NCBI GenBank assembly: GCA_963797185.1
Contig: CAWCON010000001.1
Coordinates: forward strand, 186,001-250,000
Source: CAWCON01 sp963797185
Lineage (GTDB): Bacteria > Patescibacteriota > Saccharimonadia > Saccharimonadales > UBA4665
Reading direction: 5' to 3'
Length of the DNA: 64,000 nt
Part shown: positions 24,556 through 31,845 of the stretch, one piece after another
How positions within the stretch are numbered: position 1 is the stretch's first letter
How the letters are laid out: each line of letters begins with the position of its first letter
Position numbers and translations under genes: made by a program
Notes under the pieces: generated by a model
Seen by the model: the letters and a program-made list of their open reading frames with translations, nothing else
Database searches by the model: none
What the model was told of the DNA's origin: nothing

Positions 24556-24808
24556 TACTTTAGCAACAGAGAATTGCATCCAGGGTGATGAGAGGTGTGA
24601 CGGATACGTTGAGCGTGAGTGCATAATGCTCTCATAATCGATAAATTCCGTCCATCTCCTCACCCTGCAGTTCCCCGAGTCCATTAAGGAAATAGTGAAC
24701 TTAGGAAATTGGCAGAAAGATAATAACTCAATGGTATATATATGCCTGCTACGGTAGTATGACGCTGATGGTTGCTATTATTGCTGGTTGCCGTAATAAT
24801 CGCATGCC
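24556..24808. other. intergenic stretch with a possible long-range hairpin
   Basis: GGGTGATGAGAGG (from ~24583) is partly complementary to CCATCTCCTCACCC (~24651-24665), with a smaller stem between them. No gene is seen. A TAATAA element lies ~9 bases before the ATG at 24809. Confidence 0.25.
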
Positions 24809-25468
24809 ATGGGAGAGTTAATACCCGCAACCACCAAAGCAGTCTTATTTGATTTTGATGACACGCTAGTCGCTACCATAAAACCAAAATGGCAGCAGCA
24901 TAAGTATATTGCTCGCACTTGGTACAACAAAGATTTGCTTGACGCAGAACTACATGAGCATTGGGGTAAGCCGCTCAAGGATTTAATTGGTCATTTGTAT
25001 GGGGTAGAAGATACCAATACTGCCCTGGCGCGAATCAACCAAGTTCGTCATCACTATCCAAAGATTTTATTTGAGGATAGTGTGGCCGTCTTACAACGGC
25101 TAAAGACACTCGGGAAGTATGTGGGCCTGGTAACGGCACATATAACGGCTGGTCTAGACTACGATTTCATAACACTCGGCATTCCAAAAGATGTGTTTGA
25201 TTATATCCAAACAGCCGATGATACAGACTATCACAAGCCAGATCCGCGGGTCTTTGATCCAACTAAACAATGGCTTGCTCAGTATGCTATTGAGCCATCT
25301 GAAGTGACATATGTTGGAGATGGCTTACTTGATGCCGCTGCTGCTCAAGGAGCAGGTTTTGAATTTATTGGTGCAACGACTGGACTAGTGAGTGCTGAAA
25401 CATTCCATTCGTTAGGCTTTACTGCGGTTCGCCATCTGGCAGAACTATTACCACCGGATGTTCCATAA
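24809..25468 (+). CDS. HAD-superfamily phosphatase, phosphoglycolate-phosphatase-like
   Basis: A 219-residue HAD hydrolase. Motif I is VLFDFDDTLVAT, motif II lies in VGLVTAHITAG, motif III uses the lysine in TDYHKPDPRVF, and motif IV is VTYVGDGLLDAAAAQGAG. A four-helix cap sits between motifs I and II (subclass I). Such enzymes dephosphorylate phosphoglycolate, sugar phosphates or nucleotides; the substrate is open. The ATG at 24809 is preceded by another ATG 5 bases upstream, out of frame. Confidence 0.88.
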   Translation: MGELIPATTKAVLFDFDDTLVATIKPKWQQHKYIARTWYNKDLLDAELHEHWGKPLKDLIGHLYGVEDTNTALARINQVRHHYPKILFEDSVAVLQRLKTLGKYVGLVTAHITAGLDYDFITLGIPKDVFDYIQTADDTDYHKPDPRVFDPTKQWLAQYAIEPSEVTYVGDGLLDAAAAQGAGFEFIGATTGLVSAETFHSLGFTAVRHLAELLPPDVP

Positions 25469-25542
25469 AGTTTTCTGTTGCGACTGGTCTGACTTTTGGC
25501 ATTTTGATATTGGTAACCTCCTTGTTTCGACACCGCACCTCA

Positions 25543-25571
25543 TTGACAGAATAGATTAAAAAGTGTATTGT
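25543..25571 (+). promoter_or_regulatory. consensus promoter of the zinc-ribbon gene
   Basis: TTGACA (25543-25548), 17-base spacer, TATTGT (25566-25571). The RNA start would be near 25578, leaving a ~115-nt leader. Confidence 0.55.
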
Positions 25572-25692
25572 ATTTATGTTTGCCTCAAATCTTTGTTCGT
25601 TGAAAATTTTTAGCGTATCGTAGCCATCCATGGCTGCACCATATCACTGTTTCATCTCATGAAAACTATCAATCCGAAAGGAGGTGATTTGG

Positions 25693-25848
25693 TTGAAGAA
25701 ACCTACCCGAAAGGGTACCGAAAAGCCCAAGGGCTTTAGCAACCCTGTCAAGGTAAACTGCAGCAACTGCGGAACCCCGCAATATGTACGGTCTGGCCAG
25801 GGTCAATGGGAATGTGGGTCGTGCAAACATGCTAACGGTTCCAAGTAG
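25693..25848 (+). CDS. 51-residue zinc-ribbon protein
   Basis: A TTG-started frame of 51 residues: a basic N-terminus (KKPTRKGTEKPKGF), then CSNCGTPQYVRSGQGQWECG with a second pair in ECGSCKH. The CxxC-x16-CxxC pattern is a classic zinc ribbon. Start choice rests on AAAGGAGGTGAT at 25677-25688, a perfect complement to the 16S 3' end, 8 bases from the TTG. It has its own promoter. It is likely a nucleic-acid- or ribosome-associated microprotein; the partner is unknown. Confidence 0.72.
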   Translation: MKKPTRKGTEKPKGFSNPVKVNCSNCGTPQYVRSGQGQWECGSCKHANGSK

Positions 25849-26168
25849 GAACAACACACCATCCCCCATTCCTCACGACAAATAAGCACACTAACGTTTC
25901 ACGCTAGGAACAACAACAATGCCATCCCTCAGGATAAAGAGGCCCGTATACTTGTCGTCATCGACAGACAATATCGGAACCCCGAGGGAACGAGCCATAC
26001 GAGATTGATTGTATCGAGCAGTCGTTGTCAGCTTTTGCTGGCACCCCCCCTCACTCTACTTTCTTACTCATATGGCTCTTTTCATAACTCCAAAGAACAT
26101 AGCTTTTTCTTAAGAACTTATTAATCACTGTTTGAGAAATTGTCCCGAAGTTTTCGGATATAGTTTGC
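25849..26168. other. intergenic stretch with a possible gene remnant
   Basis: On the minus strand a frame from ATG 25998 to TAG 25891 (35 residues, MARSLGVPILSVDDDKYTGL and onward) reads like real protein and remains open upstream to ~26055, where it meets a C7 run (26044-26050) and a stop. No start codon lies in the upstream part. It may be a 5'-truncated remnant. Nothing else is seen. Confidence 0.3.
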
Positions 26169-26174
26169 TATGAT
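26169..26174 (+). promoter_or_regulatory. -10 box TATGAT, leaderless arrangement
   Basis: TGC-TATGAT (extended -10) ends 8 bases before the ATG at 26183. Confidence 0.5.
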
Positions 26175-26182
26175 AATTGGTA

Positions 26183-26440
26183 ATGGCTAAACGACGGTCC
26201 ACATCTAGTCATCAACAAGCTGATGCGTTAAAGAAATTAACGAAAAAACGCGACACTGCTTTTAAACGGTTTCCGTTGGTATTTACGTTGCTTGGGACGT
26301 TTGGAGTGGTCTCGACTCTTTACGGGGTGCAACATCTCTTTGATAAAATTCCAGTTCTGGCGAATAATCCACTGTTATCGTTAGGAGTCGGCGTTTTAAT
26401 CCTTCTATTAAGCGGTACGCTCTACAAAAAACTTGGTTAG
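26183..26440 (+). CDS. small two-helix membrane protein
   Basis: An 85-residue protein with a basic N-terminus (~28 residues, KRRSTSSHQQADALKKLTKK) and two membrane helices (~30-52, FPLVFTLLGTFGVVSTLYGV, and ~60-80, LLSLGVGVLILLLSG). No enzyme motif. The ATG at 26183 is preferred to a TTG six bases earlier because of the -10 position. The family is not recognised. Confidence 0.6.
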   Translation: MAKRRSTSSHQQADALKKLTKKRDTAFKRFPLVFTLLGTFGVVSTLYGVQHLFDKIPVLANNPLLSLGVGVLILLLSGTLYKKLG

Positions 26441-26508
26441 AGCCAATGATCTAGGATTCGCATTCTGCTGCTGCTTGCCTTGGTAATCTGGGGTGCCATA
26501 ATGATGGC

Positions 26509-27426
26509 ATGGCAGATTTTCGGTGTATTATTCATGGAAGTTTTTCTAAACACTTTGATTACATTCAAGAAGCTAGTGCCGTGTTACGGGCAGCCGGAGT
26601 CGAGGTATTGGCTCCGAAACAAGGAGAGCTTATTGACGGGCCTGACAACTTTGCACTGTTTGAGGACGAGCAAGGGAGTGATCCGCGGTTAATAGAGCTA
26701 CTTTACTTACATAATCTAAAGCGGTTAGGTGACAATGGTTTTAGTTATTTTGTTAATCCAGATGGCTATATAGGTAAGAGTACGTCGTATGAACTTGGTA
26801 TTGCACAACTCACTAATACGCGTTGTTTCTTCAGTCATAAACCAGTGGATCACCCGGCCTATATTCAAGAAAATTCAATATGGTCGGCAACATCGCTAGC
26901 CGATTACATAGCTACCTACGATCTGCTACCATTGCCACAAATCAAGCAAAGTGAATTTGTTATCCATAAACTATGGGAGGAGATGATGGTGCCCGGATCA
27001 GTGGTGGCAACCGGAGCCATTATTGAGCACCAACCATCCCATAGTCGTCGAGAGAAGGAAGTATTACTGGTTAAGACCCATAAGTGGGGCAATAAGTATT
27101 CGGTTGTTGGCGGAAAGGTGAGGCGTAACGAGCGCTTACAACATACGCTGCTGCGAGAGGTGAAAGAGGAGACCGGGTTAACGGGTGAAATTGGCCCTCA
27201 TATCTGTACCTTTGATCAAATAAAGAATTCTGGTTATTACCAATTGGGCGTGCAGCATATCTTTGTTGATAATGTTGTTCGTGTAACAAGCAAGCAGGTC
27301 GTCTTAAACGATGAAGCACAGGAATATATTTGGGTACTACCAAGCGAAGCCTTGCAGTATTTGGATATTGAGCCTAATGCCAAAACAACTCTCAAGTTAT
27401 ATACAGAACAACAACTCGCCGTCTAA
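26509..27426 (+). CDS. fusion of a nucleoside deoxyribosyltransferase-like domain and a Nudix hydrolase
   Basis: A 305-residue protein. Residues ~4-125 have the nucleoside 2-deoxyribosyltransferase-like layout: GSFSKHFDYIQEASAVLRAA, then SYFVNPDGYIGKSTSYELGI with the expected acidic active-site region. Residues ~155-300 are a Nudix domain with box GGKVRRNERLQHTLLREV followed by KEETGL. The pairing suggests handling of a damaged or unusual nucleotide and its base, but the substrate is unknown. A CATAAT box (26497-26502) ends 6 bases before the ATG. Confidence 0.78.
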   Translation: MADFRCIIHGSFSKHFDYIQEASAVLRAAGVEVLAPKQGELIDGPDNFALFEDEQGSDPRLIELLYLHNLKRLGDNGFSYFVNPDGYIGKSTSYELGIAQLTNTRCFFSHKPVDHPAYIQENSIWSATSLADYIATYDLLPLPQIKQSEFVIHKLWEEMMVPGSVVATGAIIEHQPSHSRREKEVLLVKTHKWGNKYSVVGGKVRRNERLQHTLLREVKEETGLTGEIGPHICTFDQIKNSGYYQLGVQHIFVDNVVRVTSKQVVLNDEAQEYIWVLPSEALQYLDIEPNAKTTLKLYTEQQLAV

Positions 27427-27530
27427 AAGGTTCCGATAAGAGGGCATGAAGCCCGTAAAATATATTTTTTGACATAAGCGCAATAGTAGGAATACAATGG
27501 TTTTTATAGGATAAATATAAATACCACGAA

Positions 27531-27965
27531 ATGATTCAAGCTAGAAATTTCGAACTATTGAGCGGATTAGAACCAAGGACCAGACAGTCCGATCAAATGA
27601 TTGCGCAGATGGCGCAAGAGTACAAAATACCGGTTAACTCGTTCGGAGTTTTAATTGAATCGTTGTTGACGGATCTCGGTATCCTTAGTATTGACGAAAT
27701 TGAAGCAAGACGTATTAAGGTCGGTCAACAGTTTGCAGCCGAACAAAGAGAGTCGGTTGATCATAGTGAACTCTATGGGGTATCGGTTGGAATGAAGGGC
27801 GTTGTCACCGCTATGCTTAGCCATATTGATAGATGGGATGATATTGTTATCAAACCTGAATTGGCTACGGCCGAGACGGAAACCGGTGGCACTGTCTACG
27901 CATTTCCTGGCGTCCAGCCGGGTGCGATGGAACGTCAACCGGAATTAGTCGAAGCGGTCCAATAA
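27531..27965 (+). CDS. hypothetical protein
   Basis: A 144-residue soluble, acidic, mostly helical protein (SDQMIAQMAQEYKIPVNSFG, LTDLGILSIDEIEARRIKVG). No membrane segment or catalytic motif. A TATAAA element lies 9 bases before the ATG. Family unrecognised. It precedes a flavin reductase by ~75 bases. Confidence 0.55.
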   Translation: MIQARNFELLSGLEPRTRQSDQMIAQMAQEYKIPVNSFGVLIESLLTDLGILSIDEIEARRIKVGQQFAAEQRESVDHSELYGVSVGMKGVVTAMLSHIDRWDDIVIKPELATAETETGGTVYAFPGVQPGAMERQPELVEAVQ

Positions 27966-28029
27966 AACACTTGCAAACACTATCAAATGGAACGTGGTGG
28001 CAGTCATTGCCAGCCACCAGCTACGGGAC

Positions 28030-28035
28030 TATGAT
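28030..28035 (+). promoter_or_regulatory. -10 box TATGAT that decides the flavin reductase start
   Basis: TATGAT ends 6 bases before the ATG at 28042; an upstream in-frame start at 27994 would lie before the promoter. Confidence 0.5.
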
Positions 28036-28041
28036 AAGGTA

Positions 28042-28596
28042 ATGAACGATCCGCTTTCTATTGTTGTGCTGGCGGGGACGACTCGCCACCAGCGGAAATC
28101 TATCCATGCCGCTCGCTTAGTGGCCGAGATTGGTAGACAGATCGAAGGGATACGCATCGAATTTGTTGATCCGGTAGACTTCACTTTCCCTGGTGACGGC
28201 AATGATCCTGAAGGGAAAGACCCTCGCTATAGCGAGATTACCAAAAAGGCTGACGGTTTTTTTATCGTAACACCTGAGTATAATCATAGTTTCCCTGGTA
28301 GCTTAAAGCGGATGCTCGATAGCGAACTTGAAAACTACCTACATAAACCAGTCGCTTTTGCCGGTGCATCATCAGGCATCTGGGGCGGAGTACGGGCGAT
28401 CGAAGCACTGGTTAACTCTGTCAGAGAGATGGGCCTCGTAGCAACCTTCACGGATGTTCACTTTCCTAAGGTCCAGGATCTGTTTGATGACCAAGGTAAA
28501 CTACTCGACGACTATTATAATCAGGCGATCAAGAAGGCTTATGATGAGCTTATTTGGATGGCAAAAGCGCTTCGTCAAGCCAGACAAGAGAAGTAA
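28042..28596 (+). CDS. NAD(P)H-dependent FMN reductase family protein
   Basis: A 184-residue flavodoxin-like reductase. The FMN phosphate loop is VVLAGTTRHQRKSIHAARL, and the second flavin site is VTPEYNHSFPGSLKRMLD, the hallmark TPEYN motif of SsuE/ChrR/ArsH-type enzymes. AFAGASSGIWGGVRAIEAL completes the fold. It probably reduces flavins, quinones or other electrophiles; the substrate is not evident. Codon 1 is placed at 28042 because of the -10 box. Confidence 0.88.
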   Translation: MNDPLSIVVLAGTTRHQRKSIHAARLVAEIGRQIEGIRIEFVDPVDFTFPGDGNDPEGKDPRYSEITKKADGFFIVTPEYNHSFPGSLKRMLDSELENYLHKPVAFAGASSGIWGGVRAIEALVNSVREMGLVATFTDVHFPKVQDLFDDQGKLLDDYYNQAIKKAYDELIWMAKALRQARQEK

Positions 28597-28691
28597 AGCA
28601 GCTGTCTTAATGAGGGGTTATAATTGTCAAGTCCGGTAAACTTCGTTATAATTACCTCTGTTTTTTAAGCATTGTATTGCATGTAAAACTT

Positions 28692-28769
28692 GGCGGGAGT
28701 AGCTCAGTTGGTTAGAGCGTCTGTTTGTGGAACAGAATGTCGTGGGTTCAAGTCCCATCTCTCGCCCCA
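28692..28769 (+). tRNA. tRNA-His (anticodon GUG)
   Basis: The extra 5' G-1 paired with C73, acceptor GCGGGAG/CTCTCGC, anticodon loop TTTGTGG and encoded CCA are typical. Confidence 0.96.
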
Positions 28770-28788
28770 AGCGTACGTACATTAGGTA

Positions 28789-28808
28789 GACCTCTTCGGA
28801 GGTCATTT
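28789..28808 (+). terminator. intrinsic terminator after tRNA-His
   Basis: GACCTC-TTCG-GAGGTC forms a 6-bp stem with a UUCG tetraloop, followed by ATTTT. Confidence 0.7.
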
Positions 28809-28904
28809 TATTGAGTTATGAAACTTTTATTAACTTCTGGTGGGCTCACCAATGACTCATAATTGCGTACACTCGTTGCTGTAAATTCTAGAACACAAAC
28901 AATA

Positions 28905-28935
28905 TTGACAGTCAGTACCTGTGGTGTTGTATACT
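28905..28935 (+). promoter_or_regulatory. promoter of the nrd operon
   Basis: TTGACA (28905-28910) with TGTATA (28928-28933, spacer 17) or TATACT (28930-28935, spacer 19) places the RNA start near 28942, just before the riboswitch. Confidence 0.6.
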
Positions 28936-28944
28936 CAATCGTAA

Positions 28945-29166
28945 GCGCTAGATATGGTGTAAACCTCATCGAAACGTCAGTAAGACACCGAGGATCAGAT
29001 CTCGGCAGGATGTTATCCTGAATCAGGGGAAATGTGGCGAAATTCCACAACTGTGCCGCAACCGTAAAGTCGGGCTGCCTATAGTCTTGAATTCTCGAGC
29101 AAGGAATTGGCGCAAGTAGGTGTACAACTACCAGCAAAAACTCCACCGCCTCGAGGCGGTTTTTTA
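28945..29166 (+). promoter_or_regulatory. cobalamin (AdoCbl) riboswitch controlling the nrd operon
   Basis: The leader has the core of a cobalamin riboswitch: a GGTG element near 28955, then CAGGGGAAATGTGG, AATTCCACAACTGTG, and the B12-box-like CCGCAACCGTAAAGTCGGG around 29055-29075, flanked by paired arms. The segment 3' of it ends in an intrinsic terminator just before nrdA. B12 binding would be expected to stop transcription, so class I reductase is made only when B12 is scarce. The same logic is known from Streptomyces class Ia nrdABS. Exact boundaries are approximate. Confidence 0.85.
29146..29165 (+). terminator. riboswitch expression-platform terminator
   Basis: CCGCC-TCGA-GGCGG with no mismatch, followed by T6 (29160-29165). 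It is 69 bases before the nrdA start. Confidence 0.85.
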
Positions 29167-29233
29167 AATCAAAAAATAAAAAAAGCATATGTCCGCAGCA
29201 GAGAGCCTGATGGATTTTGTAGGAAGGGGTACT

Positions 29234-31618
29234 ATGGAGGGTATTTATGTCGTAAAGTGCGATGGTTCGCGCGAGTTGTTTGATGCAAATAAAATTAATT
29301 TGGCACTTGTGGAAGCCAGTGAGGGGCTTGATGATCAAGTGACGAAAGTCGTTCAAGTAGCGACAGAGGTCCAGTTAACATTGTTTGATGGTATTACTAC
29401 TGAACAACTTGACGAAGCAGTTATCCAGGCAGCTCTGCAAAATGTTAAAGACGATCCTGACTTCGATACAATTGCAGCCCGCCTACTACTAAAGAATATG
29501 TATAAAGATATCCTCGGTAATTACGAAACTGAGGACGAACTTAAGAAACTGCACGAGACTAAATTTGCCGGCTATTTAAAGCGAGCGGTAGCCGACGGCC
29601 TCCTTGATAAACGCATGAACGGTCAGTTGTTTGACCTTGAGAGACTATCCAAAACGCTCGATCCCAGTCGTGACAAATTGAGTAAGTATCTTGGTGTCGT
29701 TACCAACAGGAACCGTTATGCCCTGAGAAAGCAAAGCGGCAGTCCTATTGAAGTACCACAGTACACGCATATGCGTATCGCTATGGGTCTCAGCTTCAAT
29801 GAGTCAAACCCAACGGCAGCCGCAATCGATTTTTATGAACATATGAGTAGCCTTGAGTATGTACCGGGCGGTAGCACGCGCGTAAACGCTGGTGGCGCAT
29901 TTCCACAACTTTCAAACTGCTTTCTATTGGAAGTGCAAGATGACATGGAATCAATAGCCAAGGGCGTGCGTGACGTTATGTTTATAGCTAAGGGGACGGG
30001 CGGTATTGGCATCAGTCTTAATAAACTGCGCTCTGCCGGCAGTCCTGTAAAAACCACGAATACTACCAGCACAGGACCAATTCCCTTCATGAAAGTAGTT
30101 GATACTGCGCTTTTTGCGGTGAGCCGTAAAGGCAAAAAGATGGGAGCAGCAGCATTGTATATGGAGAACTGGCATCGAGACTTTGCCGAGTTCTTAGATT
30201 TAAGACAAAATTCTGGAGACCCATATTTGCGTACTCGCTATGCAGATACCGCAGTATTTATTAGCGACGAATTCATGAAACGCGTACAAAGAGATGAGCC
30301 TTGGTACTTATTTGATCCTGCGGAAACGGCTGATCTTTGCGAGCTGTACGGTGAAAATTTCTCAAAGCGCTACAGAGAGTACATTACAATGGCTGACGCC
30401 GGTAAACTACGTGATTATATTAAGACATCTGCCCGTCAACAATTTCGTCAGATACTTATTACTCTTCAAGCAACCAGTCATCCATGGCTTACTTGGAAAG
30501 ACACTATCAATGTTCGGGCGCTCAATAACAATACCTCGACCATTCACCTCTCAAATCTATGTACTGAAGTTACGTTGCCGCAAGACAAAGATAATACGGC
30601 TGTTTGTAATCTTGTCAGTATTAATTTATCGGCTTTCTTGGGACAAGACAAGAAATGGGATTGGAAGCGTCTGGAAACTGCGACCCGCAGCGCTATTAGG
30701 CAGCTTGACAACCTCGTTGATATTACGAGTACGCCAATTCCAGAAGCGATGAATAGCAACACCAAGAACCGAGCTCTGGGTCTTGGAATTATGGGCTTCA
30801 CTGACGTGATTGAACGACTCGGCTACAGTTACGAATCCGAAGAGGCTTATGATCTCATTGATCAGCTCGCTGAATTCATCAGCTACCAAGCAATTGACGA
30901 AAGTGCCACTATGGCAAAAACTCGGGGCGCTTACGCGACTTTCAAAGGTTCGGGTTGGAGTAAGGGGCTGCTGCCGATCGATACTATAGATGAGCTTGCT
31001 AAAGATAGAGGCGTCAAAGTAACCGTCAATCGTAAAACTCGTCTTGACTGGGACAAGCTACGACTCAAAACCAAAAAGGGTATGCGAAACGCTACCCTTA
31101 TGGCAATTGCACCGACGGCCAACATTGCTCATGTTGCCGGTACCACACCTGGGCTTGACCCACAGTTTAGTCAGATTTTCAGTCGCGCAACCCTGAGCGG
31201 TAAGTTTTTGGAAGTAAACGGTAATCTCGTGAGAGATCTTAAAGTATTAGGCGTTTGGGATGGTGTTAAGGAAGATGTTTTGCGATTGCAAGGTGATTTA
31301 ACCGAGATTGCAGCTATTCCCCAGAAGTTAAAAGACGTATACAAAACCAGCTTTCAGCTCAGTCCTTACGCGTTCGTTGAAGTGGCTGCCCGTGCCCAAA
31401 AGTGGGTTGACCAAGCGATTAGCCGCAATATGTATTTGCAGACGCGTGACATCGACGAGTACGAAAAAATCTATAATGCAGCCTGGGAAAAAGGCTTGAA
31501 GACTACATATTATTTACATGTTAAACCGCGTCACAGCGCCGAACAGAGCACAGTAAAAGTTAATAAAGCAGCAAACTTAGGCACCAAAAAAGTCGGCTTT
31601 AGTTTTGCAAAAACTTAA
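29234..31618 (+). CDS. nrdA: class I ribonucleotide reductase large subunit, lacking the C-terminal cysteine tail
   Basis: A 794-residue R1 subunit reducing ribonucleotides to deoxyribonucleotides. An ATP cone fills residues ~3-90 (YVVKCDGSRELFDANKI). Active-site cysteines sit in SNCFLL, NLCTEVTL and AVCNLVSINL, and the radical-transfer tyrosine pair is in TTYYLHVKPR. The protein ends GFSFAKT with no redox CxxC pair, which the next gene seems to supply. Start: AGGAAGG at 29221-29227 precedes ATG 29234 by 6 bases; an in-frame ATG at 29189 has no such site. Confidence 0.95.
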   Translation: MEGIYVVKCDGSRELFDANKINLALVEASEGLDDQVTKVVQVATEVQLTLFDGITTEQLDEAVIQAALQNVKDDPDFDTIAARLLLKNMYKDILGNYETEDELKKLHETKFAGYLKRAVADGLLDKRMNGQLFDLERLSKTLDPSRDKLSKYLGVVTNRNRYALRKQSGSPIEVPQYTHMRIAMGLSFNESNPTAAAIDFYEHMSSLEYVPGGSTRVNAGGAFPQLSNCFLLEVQDDMESIAKGVRDVMFIAKGTGGIGISLNKLRSAGSPVKTTNTTSTGPIPFMKVVDTALFAVSRKGKKMGAAALYMENWHRDFAEFLDLRQNSGDPYLRTRYADTAVFISDEFMKRVQRDEPWYLFDPAETADLCELYGENFSKRYREYITMADAGKLRDYIKTSARQQFRQILITLQATSHPWLTWKDTINVRALNNNTSTIHLSNLCTEVTLPQDKDNTAVCNLVSINLSAFLGQDKKWDWKRLETATRSAIRQLDNLVDITSTPIPEAMNSNTKNRALGLGIMGFTDVIERLGYSYESEEAYDLIDQLAEFISYQAIDESATMAKTRGAYATFKGSGWSKGLLPIDTIDELAKDRGVKVTVNRKTRLDWDKLRLKTKKGMRNATLMAIAPTANIAHVAGTTPGLDPQFSQIFSRATLSGKFLEVNGNLVRDLKVLGVWDGVKEDVLRLQGDLTEIAAIPQKLKDVYKTSFQLSPYAFVEVAARAQKWVDQAISRNMYLQTRDIDEYEKIYNAAWEKGLKTTYYLHVKPRHSAEQSTVKVNKAANLGTKKVGFSFAKT

Positions 31619-31632
31619 CAAAGGAGTAAAAA

Positions 31633-31845
31633 ATGGGACAAGGTTCACAAAAAATTAAAAATATTATGGCATCCGTGCAATCTGTAAAAGCCGACGATCC
31701 GGATTTGATCGAAAAGCTCAACTTAATTGCCCAAAAAGTAGCTGAAGCTCAGGGCAAAAAAGTATCGGTGAAAACTCCATCGCAAGCTAACAATTTTACT
31801 AGCGTCGACCCAATGGACGAGTTGGGCTGCGAGGGGTGTCAGTAA
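31633..31845 (+). CDS. 70-residue CxxC protein, candidate detached NrdA tail
   Basis: A lysine-rich, helical protein (QKIKNIMASVQSVKADDPDL, LIAQKVAEAQGKKV), then a flexible segment and the end DPMDELGCEGCQ. In normal R1 proteins a flexible C-terminal tail ends in such a cysteine pair and re-reduces the active site. nrdA upstream lacks it. AAAGGAG gives this gene its own translation start, so it is not a frameshift of nrdA. Its stop overlaps the nrdB start by one base (TAATG). The role as a trans-acting tail is inferred. Confidence 0.75.
   Translation: MGQGSQKIKNIMASVQSVKADDPDLIEKLNLIAQKVAEAQGKKVSVKTPSQANNFTSVDPMDELGCEGCQ

Noticed and set aside
24107..24637. Two plus-strand frames overlapping the cold-shock-like gene
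   Set aside because: Out of frame with a supported gene that has promoter and RBS; composition is not protein-like.
31616..31640. nrdA and the 70-residue gene as one gene broken by a frameshift
   Set aside because: The nrdA stop is followed by a perfect AAAGGAG at proper distance to a new ATG, and its stop overlaps nrdB in a coupled way; this is a designed gene boundary.
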